A stretch of 6,477 bases of DNA, taken from NCBI GenBank assembly GCA_964517075.1, contig CAZFAT010000280.1, positions 1 to 6,477 of the forward strand. The letters are read 5' to 3'. A model generated the notes under the pieces. It saw only the letters and a list, made by a program, of their open reading frames with translations. It was not told the origin of the DNA and made no database searches. A program made the position numbers and the translations under genes. This stretch comes from CAZFAT01 sp964517075 (GTDB lineage Bacteria; Acidobacteriota; Vicinamibacteria; Vicinamibacterales; SCN-69-37). Below, piece after piece: positions 1 through 5,042 of this stretch (its first letter is position 1; each line of letters starts with the position of its first letter).

Positions 1-669
1 GCGCCAGCCTGCCTCGTCCACGACCGACCCCGCCAGAAAGTACGAGATCGCGCCCCGCGCGCCGCCCACCTCGGCCTCCACCTGATGCCGGCCGAACGCG
101 CCCGTCGTGAACGACGCCCGCCGGCCCGGGTGGCTGAAGCCGTCCTTCATGCGGATGGACAGCGCGCCGCCGAGCGCGTTCAGGCCAAACAGAGGATTGG
201 ACCCTGGAATCAGCGAAATGCTCGCAATGGCGCCGCTCGGGATCGCGTCCCAGTTGATGGTGTCGCCAAAGGCCTCATTGACCCTGACGCCGTCCTGATA
301 GACCGCCAGCCCCTCGGACGCGCCCAGGAGCGGCGATCCGACGAACCCGCGAAACGCGAGGTCGGGCTGGAAGCCGCCGCCCTGCACCTCGCTCACGTGC
401 ACGCCGGCCGCGCGCGAGTTGAGCAGACTGGGCACGTCGAAGGTCAGCGAGGAGGCCACGCCCTCCGCGGTGAAGACCTGCACGTTGGCGGCGACCTTCT
501 CGCGCGGCAGGCCAATGCCATCGAGGGGCGTGACGGCGACGACATCCACCGTCGTCTCGACGCGCTGTGGGGGCTGGGGAGCGGCCGTGGCAGGCTGTTG
601 CCCCGCTCCGGCATGGACAGGCGCGATCAGCACGATGGCCAGCAGCGGAGCAAACGTGAGACGCACCAT
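1..669 (-). CDS. TonB-dependent outer-membrane receptor, N-terminal part (cut by window edge)
   Basis: This gene reads from an ATG at 669 to the window edge in one open frame, giving 223 residues. Residues 1-23 look like a Sec signal peptide (MVRLTFAPLLAIVLIAPVHA, then GAG). A TonB-box-like stretch follows (ETTVDVVAV, about 38-46). The plug domain then begins with TPLDGIGLPREKVAANVQVF, and further on shows FGDTINWDAIPSGAIASI and PGSNPLFGLNALGGALSI, which are hallmark plug motifs before the first barrel strands. Such receptors import bulky ligands across the outer membrane using TonB/ExbBD energy; the ligand cannot be told from this part. There is no carboxypeptidase-like N-terminal domain of the kind common in acidobacterial Oar-like receptors. 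The 55-base gap to the serine hydrolase upstream holds its own -10-like site, so it may be transcribed separately. The family call is very secure; the substrate is unknown. The barrel lies outside the window. Confidence 0.93.
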   Translation of the reverse strand, partial: MVRLTFAPLLAIVLIAPVHAGAGQQPATAAPQPPQRVETTVDVVAVTPLDGIGLPREKVAANVQVFTAEGVASSLTFDVPSLLNSRAAGVHVSEVQGGGFQPDLAFRGFVGSPLLGASEGLAVYQDGVRVNEAFGDTINWDAIPSGAIASISLIPGSNPLFGLNALGGALSIRMKDGFSHPGRRASFTTGAFGRHQVEAEVGGARGAISYFLAGSVVDEAGWR

Positions 670-675
670 CCAATG

Positions 676-681
676 ATTGTA
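676..681 (-). promoter_or_regulatory. Candidate -10 element for the TonB receptor (leaderless-type)
   Basis: Read on the minus strand, TACAAT (5 of 6 to TATAAT) ends 6 bases before the ATG at 669. No Shine-Dalgarno sequence lies in the normal window; the nearest GGAGG is about 26 bases from the start. This places a transcription start at or next to the ATG. No convincing -35 was seen. Confidence 0.45.
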
Positions 682-724
682 GACGAGCGTCGCCCTCCGG
701 CCTGAGCGCCGGCGGCTCCATCGA

Positions 725-2227
725 TTACCGCGCCGGCACCGCCTCCATCAGGACCGCCAGGGCGCGCTTGAGGGCTTCGTTGCCCACGGTCGCACCCTTC
801 GAATGGCCCATGCGGACGACGACGAGATCGTGGGAGGGAATGATGAAGGTGTTCTGCCCGCCAGCGCCGGCCATGAAATAGGCGTCGGCTGGAATCGGGA
901 ACGCGCGATCGCCATTCAGCCAGAAGAAGCCGCCGTAGATGGGACGGCCGTCGGCCTTCCAGGCGGGCGCCAGCGTGCTGACGAATCGGGCGAAGCCCTC
1001 GGGCAAAACGCGCTCGCCGTTCCAGGTCCCGTCCTGCAGATAGAGGTTGCCGAGCCGCGCCCAGTCGCGCGCGGCCATCAACTCGTAGCCCTGCAGCAGG
1101 AAGTTCCCGAACGGATCGGTCTCCATGACCATCGAGCGGATGCCAAGGCGATCGAAGAGCGCGCGCTGCGGGAAGGAGAGATACTCGGCGCCGCGCTTCT
1201 CCACCGCCAGGCGGATGAGGTAGTTCGCGAGGACCGGGTCGGTGTTGCGGTAGCGACCCACTTGCCCGGGCGGCCACTGGAGCGGGCGCGTGGCGGCGTA
1301 CTGAAACGAGTTCACGGTGCCGGTGTAGAGGTACAGGTGATCCGGATACGGGCCCGCCGGGTCGTAGTCGGGATCCTGCGGCGCGCGAATACGCAGGCCG
1401 CTCGACATGTTCAGGATGTCGGCAATCCGGATCGCCGCGCGCGGATCGCCGGGCGTCTGCCACTCCGGAATCGGCGCCGGCTGCGTCAGCTCGTACGCGC
1501 CCTGCTGAATGAGGACGCCGAGCAGCGTGCCGGTGACGCTCTTCCCCATCGACCAGCCCTCGAGCGGCGTGGACGCCGTGATGCCGTCCCCGTACCGTTC
1601 GGCGACGAGATGGCCCTACCACGTCACGACGAAGGCCGCCGGCATCTCGGCGGGGACAGAAAACGCCGCGTCCACGGCTTGGCGAACCTTCGCGATGTCC
1701 ACACCCGCCGGCGACGCGTCGGGCAGCACGTCGCCCATCGGCCAGGGCTGGGTCTGGGGATCCGGCAGGGCGGGCCGGACCGCGACCGGTGTGTAACTCA
1801 CCGTTTTCTGCCCTATCGGCAGCGCGACGCAACCTTGACTGCCGACGTGGACGGCCGTGCGCGTCACGCCGTGGGGCACCTTGACGTGAACGGCACGGGC
1901 GGCGCGGTCGAGGACGGGCTTCTCGAGCTTCGCGCGCTCTTCAGGGGGCGCCGTGAAGTAGCCGACGTTCTCGGCGGCGAAGTCGGGATCGAGGCCGGTG
2001 ACGAACACGGCCGAGCACATGCCCTTCGCGAACCCGGCGGCATGATGCTCGAGGGCGTCGCCGGGCGGCGGCACGTAGGGCATGGGCAATTCGAGCGACC
2101 GCGCGCGGGCGACGAGGGCGTCGGCGGGCGACGTCACCGGTGCGGGTTCAGATGGATCCGGCGCGCATCCCATGGTGAGGACGATGGAGGTGGCGATGAG
2201 GACTGCCCGACGTCGGTGCCACCGCAT
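725..2227 (-). pseudogene. Exported serine hydrolase (class C beta-lactamase fold), interrupted by an in-frame TAG
   Basis: The reading frame runs from ATG 2227 to TAA 725-727, 500 codons before the stop, but codon 204 (1616-1618) is TAG. The start at 2227 is preferred over 2248 because GGAG lies 8 bases upstream and the protein then begins with a basic, hydrophobic signal (MRWHRRRAVLIATSIVLTMG) ending at Cys21, an imperfect lipobox. After the TAG the same frame continues GHLVAERYGDG and reaches the SxxK motif S226-M-G-K229. A Y326-R-N328 motif and a C-terminal GAGGQ (454-458), in the place of the KTG/HxG triad, follow. This is the penicillin-binding/beta-lactamase superfamily (PF00144 type), which includes esterases and amide hydrolases; the substrate is unknown. 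Apart from the TAG there is no frameshift or decay. Reinitiation at the next ATG (codon 227) would lose Ser226, so no active fragment is made without readthrough. It could be a recent pseudogene or a sequencing error. Confidence 0.85.
1616..1618 (-). other. In-frame amber codon interrupting the serine hydrolase
   Basis: The minus strand reads ...GTC GTG ACG TGG TAG GGC CAT CTC GTC GCC GAA..., that is VVTW-stop-GHLVAE. Both sides stay in the same frame, so this is a nonsense codon and not a frameshift. One base change from CAG (Gln), AAG (Lys) or GAG (Glu) would explain it, and a polar or charged residue fits this position before Gly in related serine hydrolases. Confidence 0.9.
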
Positions 2228-2235
2228 CCGTGGTT

Positions 2236-2239
2236 CTCC
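2236..2239 (-). promoter_or_regulatory. Shine-Dalgarno site of the serine hydrolase
   Basis: GGAG on the minus strand lies 8 bases before the ATG at 2227. It decides this start over an in-frame ATG at 2248, which would add seven residues ahead of the basic signal-peptide N-region. Confidence 0.6.
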
Positions 2240-2267
2240 AGAGTCCAAGGACTCATTGGAAAATGGA

Positions 2268-2291
2268 GGGGCCAGCCTTCAGGCCGGCCCC
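2268..2291. repeat. GGCC-rich REP-like palindrome in the divergent intergenic region
   Basis: Arms GGGGCC (2268-2273) and GGCCCC (2286-2291) pair perfectly. After one A/C mismatch, GCC (2275-2277) pairs with GGC (2282-2284) around a four-base TTCA loop. That gives a ten-position stem with one mismatch, stable on either strand. It sits between the divergent starts at 2227 and 2390 and belongs to no gene. Possible roles are a dispersed REP-type repeat or a structure in the 5' region of the serine hydrolase transcript. A T-rich tract (ATTTT) follows at a short distance on the minus strand, but a terminator there would act ahead of the gene. Confidence 0.6.
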
Positions 2292-2373
2292 GAGCGGCGT
2301 CCGCAGGGCAACGCCGTGCGGCGACGACGCTTCCGCGGCACAGTCTACTCCCTACCGCCTCGGGATCCGCCTG

Positions 2374-2382
2374 TGGCAGAAT
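2374..2382 (+). promoter_or_regulatory. Candidate extended -10 of the metallophosphoesterase gene (leaderless-type)
   Basis: TGG followed by CAGAAT (2377-2382) resembles an extended -10 (TGn plus hexamer, 4 of 6 to TATAAT). It ends 7 bases before the ATG at 2390. No Shine-Dalgarno sequence is present in the 20 bases before the start, and no good -35 is visible. Confidence 0.35.
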
Positions 2383-2389
2383 CGCCGCC

Positions 2390-3571
2390 ATGACTCAGGC
2401 CCATCGCGCTGTCCTTGTGGCAGCCACGTGGCTGGTGGCGTGTCTCGCCGCGCCAGGCCTTGCGAGGGCGCAGTCGGCGCCGTTCCAGGTCTTCGACACG
2501 CGGCCCGTCATCACGCAGGGCCCCTATCTGGTGGCGACGAGCGGCACGACGGCGACGATCGTGTGGTTCACCGACGCGCCCAGTCACTCAAAGGTGCGGT
2601 ACGGCACCGCGGCGCCGCTCGCCGCGATCGCCGAACCCCAGGTCGACGGCCTCGTCCCGGTCGGCGTCCGCCACGTCGTCACGCTCACGGGCCTCACGCC
2701 GGGCCGCACCTACTCCTATCAGGCAATCTCCACGCGCGTGGTGCGGCTGAACGCCTACTGGCCGGACAAGGGCCTGGACGTGGAGAGTGCGGTGCTGCAG
2801 TTCACGACGCTCGATCCGGCGAAGCCGACGGCGTCTTTCAGCGTGATCACGGACACGCACGAGGACGTCGCGCGCATCAACCGGCTCATGAAGATGATCA
2901 ACTGGGCGTCCACCGACTTCCTCGTCCACACGGGCGACGCGTTCGACTGGATCGACGACGAGGATCAGCTGTTCCGGAGGTGGCTGACGCCGATCATCAC
3001 GGCGCTGAAGGGGACGACGCCCCTGATCTACGCCCGCGGCAACCACGAGCTGCGGGGCCCGTTCGCGCGTGAGCTCGCCCGCTACGTCCCGACCGCCGAG
3101 GGGCGCTTTTATTACGCGCGCGATGCCGGGCCCGTCCACCTGCTCGTCGTCGATACCGGCGAGGACAAGGCGGACGATACCAATGTCTACGCGCGGCTCA
3201 ATCGCACCATTCCCTACCGCGCGGCCGAGCTGGCGTGGCTGCGCGAGCACGTGAAGACGTCACCGCGTGTCGCGTCCGCGCCCTTCCGGGTCGCCGTGAT
3301 GCACCAGCCGAACTGGGGCTGGCTCGAAGGCGGCAATGCCGACTGGATCGCCACGGCCAACGACGCCGGCGTCGACCTGCTGATCGCCGGCCACCGCCAT
3401 CGGTTTTCGTACACCCCGCCGGGCCCCGGCGTGCCGCACAAGTACCACCTGCTCGTGGTGGGCCAGGATCAGGTCGCGCGCGTCGAGGCGACGGCCACGG
3501 ACCTGACGGTGACCGTGACGGGAACGGACGGGAAGGTGGTGGAGACCGTGAGGATTGGCGCGAGGAAGTAG
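2390..3571 (+). CDS. Exported purple-acid-phosphatase-like metallophosphoesterase
   Basis: The product has 393 residues. Residues 1-28 form a Sec signal peptide (hydrophobic 8-25, likely cut after ARA or ARAQ). Residues about 38-142 form a fibronectin-III/purple-acid-phosphatase N-terminal-like beta domain (ITQGPYLVAT, TATIVWFTD, HVVTLTGLTPGRTYSYQA). The calcineurin-type catalytic domain covers about 148-365, with all metal-binding motifs in order: D155-T-H157, G182-D183, G217-N-H-E220, H305 and G334-H-R-H337. These coordinate a dinuclear metal centre for hydrolysis of phosphomono- or diesters; DTH replaces the DxG of classical purple acid phosphatases. The likely site is periplasm or outside the cell, in phosphate scavenging, but the substrate is not known. 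The frame stays open far upstream, but that part is antisense to the serine hydrolase; the signal peptide fixes the start at 2390. It converges on the MFS gene. Confidence 0.9.
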   Translation: MTQAHRAVLVAATWLVACLAAPGLARAQSAPFQVFDTRPVITQGPYLVATSGTTATIVWFTDAPSHSKVRYGTAAPLAAIAEPQVDGLVPVGVRHVVTLTGLTPGRTYSYQAISTRVVRLNAYWPDKGLDVESAVLQFTTLDPAKPTASFSVITDTHEDVARINRLMKMINWASTDFLVHTGDAFDWIDDEDQLFRRWLTPIITALKGTTPLIYARGNHELRGPFARELARYVPTAEGRFYYARDAGPVHLLVVDTGEDKADDTNVYARLNRTIPYRAAELAWLREHVKTSPRVASAPFRVAVMHQPNWGWLEGGNADWIATANDAGVDLLIAGHRHRFSYTPPGPGVPHKYHLLVVGQDQVARVEATATDLTVTVTGTDGKVVETVRIGARK

Positions 3572-3576
3572 ATAGC

Positions 3577-3652
3577 CAAGTTCGAAGTCTGAAGCCAGAA
3601 GTGAGAAGTCAGACCTGCAGTGTCACAGTCCGAACTTCTCACTTCTGACTTT
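3577..3652 (+). repeat. GAAGTNN heptad element, copy A (inverted arrays)
   Basis: Five 7-base units run in register on the plus strand from 3577 to 3611: CAAGTTC, GAAGTCT, GAAGCCA, GAAGTGA, GAAGTCA. After a 20-base spacer, three units run on the opposite strand (3652 down to 3632): AAAGTCA, GAAGTGA, GAAGTTC. The element starts 5 bases after the phosphoesterase stop and ends 7 bases before the MFS stop, so it fills nearly the whole gap between the convergent genes. Its GC content is about 47 %, well below the flanking genes. It shares its unit order and its last 14 bases (TCACTTCTGACTTT) with the copy at 4981-5026. Confidence 0.85.
3596..3647 (+). terminator. Candidate terminator hairpin between convergent genes
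   Basis: CAGAAGTGAGAAGT (3596-3609) and ACTTCTCACTTCTG (3634-3647) form a perfect 14-bp inverted repeat with a 24-base loop. On the plus strand it is followed by ACTTTT, a short U-tract that could help end the phosphoesterase transcript. On the minus strand no U-run follows. The stem is AT-rich and the loop long, so it is a weak intrinsic terminator at best; its position between two converging stops supports the role. Confidence 0.4.
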
Positions 3653-3659
3653 TCCGGCG

Positions 3660-4919
3660 CTAGTGCCCGCCGGCGACCGTGGTCGCTTCCGGCCGTTCTG
3701 TGGGCGGTTGAAAGAAGAAGATCAACATCAGAATCGCCAGGATCGCGAGCGCGGTCGGGACCAGGAACAGCTTCTGGTAGTCCACGACCGTCGCCGCGGC
3801 ACCGCCCGCGATGGTCGCCGCGGGAACCGTAAACGTGGCCATCAGGCGGGGGAACAACTGCCCGGCCACGACCATCCCGACGCCGAGGATGAGCAAGTTC
3901 GCGGCGCTCTGGGCGCTCGCGCGGACGTCCTTGGGAAACACCGCGTCCACGAAGATGTAGACCGTCGCAAAGAAGAACGCGTAGCAGATGCCGTGCAGCA
4001 CCTGGATGGCGATGATCAGCCAGGCGTACTCCGGCTGGCCGAAGAAGGCAAAGACGGCGTAGCGCGTCGCATGACCGAGGACGCCAATCACCATCGTCCA
4101 GCGCCAGCCGATGCGGATGAGCACGGCGCCCAGGATCAGCATCGTTACGATCTCGGCGACCTGGCCGATGCTGCTCACCACCATCGTCATGCGCGCGGAG
4201 ATGCCGACGTGGGTGAGGAAGCTGTCGATCACCACGAAGTAGCCGTTGTGGATGACCGAGTCGATGAAGATGACGACGAAGAGCACCGCGATGTAGGGCA
4301 CGGCCAGCAGGCGCGCGGCCTTGACCCAGGCCAGCCGGTCGATGCCCTGCACGTCCTTCCGGGGCGGCGTGTGCGGCAGCGTCAGGCTGTAGGCCGCGAG
4401 GACGAACGAGATGATGCCGGCGACGATGAAGACCCAGCGCGTCTGGGAGGCGTCGGCCTGGTCACCGAGCAGGAAGATGAATGGCCAGCTCACCACGATC
4501 CAGCCGATCGTGCCGCCCATGCGGACGAAGCCGAAGTCCTTCGCCGGGTTGGCCAGATTGGCGAACGCCAGCGAGTTGGAGACCGAGATTGTCGGGACGT
4601 AGAGCAGCGCGTAGATCAGGAACAGGGTGAAGAAGACGGGAAACGTCGTGGCGAAGGCCGTGGCGACGAGCGCGATGCCACCGACCAGGTGGCTGAACGC
4701 CAGGAACCGCTCAGCCGCGAAGTTGCGGTCCGCGAACTGGCTGCTGAAGAAGATGCCGACGACCGACGCGATGCCGAACGCACTGGCGACCCAAGCCTGC
4801 TGCCCCGCCGTGAACCCGAGCATGCCCATGTAAGGAAAGATCTTGATCTGCCAGGCGCCCCAAATCGCGATCTCGAGCACCATCATGATGAAGAGCGGAC
4901 CGCGGCTGGACTTGTTCAT
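3660..4919 (-). CDS. MFS permease of the nucleoside:H+ symporter type (NupG/XapB-like)
   Basis: The product has 419 residues, the usual length for the family, and is an inner-membrane protein with about 12 hydrophobic segments. The family fingerprint is clear: an opening MMVLEIAIWGAWQ (12-24), PTISVSNSLAFANLANP (109-125), then KDFGFVRMGGTIGWIV (127-142) at the middle of the N-half, and HGICYAFFFATVYIFVD (309-325) in the C-half. These match the nucleoside:H+ symporter family, which takes up nucleosides by proton symport in Escherichia coli; homologues near sugar-catabolic genes may carry other substrates. The start at 4919 puts MNKSS just ahead of the first membrane helix. An in-frame TTG at 4958 would add 13 polar residues not expected in the family. 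No Shine-Dalgarno sequence precedes 4919. It lies 123 bases downstream of the ThuA-domain gene on the same strand. It ends in TAG at the normal family length. Confidence 0.88.
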   Translation of the reverse strand: MNKSSRGPLFIMMVLEIAIWGAWQIKIFPYMGMLGFTAGQQAWVASAFGIASVVGIFFSSQFADRNFAAERFLAFSHLVGGIALVATAFATTFPVFFTLFLIYALLYVPTISVSNSLAFANLANPAKDFGFVRMGGTIGWIVVSWPFIFLLGDQADASQTRWVFIVAGIISFVLAAYSLTLPHTPPRKDVQGIDRLAWVKAARLLAVPYIAVLFVVIFIDSVIHNGYFVVIDSFLTHVGISARMTMVVSSIGQVAEIVTMLILGAVLIRIGWRWTMVIGVLGHATRYAVFAFFGQPEYAWLIIAIQVLHGICYAFFFATVYIFVDAVFPKDVRASAQSAANLLILGVGMVVAGQLFPRLMATFTVPAATIAGGAAATVVDYQKLFLVPTALAILAILMLIFFFQPPTERPEATTVAGGH

Positions 4920-4927
4920 GGGGCAAG

Positions 4928-4933
4928 AGGATA
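4928..4933 (-). promoter_or_regulatory. Candidate -10 element of the MFS gene (leaderless-type)
   Basis: TATCCT on the minus strand (4 of 6 to TATAAT) ends 8 bases before the ATG at 4919. TTGCAC lies 19 bases further upstream as a poor -35, inside the stem-loop at 4945-4970. With no Shine-Dalgarno present, a start of transcription near the ATG is plausible but unproven. Confidence 0.3.
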
Positions 4934-4944
4934 GTCGATTTGGA

Positions 4945-4970
4945 CGCGGGCCGTGCAAACGAGGCCCGCG
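4945..4970 (-). other. Perfect 8-bp GC stem-loop upstream of the MFS gene
   Basis: CGCGGGCC (4945-4952) and GGCCCGCG (4963-4970) are exact reverse complements around a 10-base loop. The structure lies 26 bases upstream of the MFS start, between it and the heptad element. If ThuA and MFS are co-transcribed it would be a strong RNA hairpin in the intercistronic region; no U-run follows it, so it is not a standard terminator. Confidence 0.6.
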
Positions 4971-4980
4971 ACCGCGGAAG

Positions 4981-5026
4981 GAAGTTTGAAGTTGGAAGCC
5001 AGAAGTTAGAAGTCACTTCTGACTTT
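4981..5026 (+). repeat. GAAGTNN heptad element, copy B
   Basis: Five exact 7-base units stand in register on the plus strand: GAAGTTT, GAAGTTG, GAAGCCA, GAAGTTA, GAAGTCA (4981-5015), followed by CTTCTGACTTT (5016-5026), the reverse arm. In RNA of the plus strand GAAGTTAGAAG (5002-5012) pairs fully with 5016-5026, with two G-U pairs and a three-base loop. GC is about 39 % in a GC-rich neighbourhood. It ends 16 bases from the ThuA stop codon. Its unit order and 14-base end match the copy at 3577-3652. Confidence 0.85.
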
Positions 5027-5042
5027 GCAGCCGCCGGCGTCT

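Noticed and set aside
697..712. CCGGC/GCCGG hairpin after the serine hydrolase stop, considered as a terminator
   Set aside because: The stem is only 5 bp with a 6-base loop and no U-run follows; such stems are frequent in GC-rich DNA.
1549..1618. Frameshift explanation for the split serine hydrolase
   Set aside because: The downstream part is in the same frame as the upstream part (69 bases from the TAG to the next ATG), so a nonsense codon explains it without any indel.
627..1832. Minus-strand 401-codon frame overlapping the serine hydrolase and the receptor start
   Set aside because: It lies in another frame of the same strand, is Arg/Gly-rich with no motif, and crosses two real genes.
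2241..2254. Palindrome GAGTCC-AA-GGACTC just upstream of the serine hydrolase Shine-Dalgarno, considered as an operator
   Set aside because: Six-base arms with a short spacer are expected by chance about once or more in a window this size, and there is no second copy.
803..2389. Long plus-strand open frame running into the phosphoesterase gene
   Set aside because: It is antisense to the serine hydrolase, is rich in Arg/Gly/Ala/His with no domain, and the phosphoesterase signal peptide at 2390 marks the true start. It is a GC-skew shadow.
3663..4934. Plus-strand open frame of 423 codons antisense to the MFS gene
   Set aside because: Its translation is a highly charged Asp/Arg/Glu/His mix mirroring the membrane-protein codons on the other strand; no domain or signal is seen.
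3584..5026. Heptad arrays considered as a CRISPR array
   Set aside because: The units are 7 bases with no unique spacers between them, and no cas gene is present.
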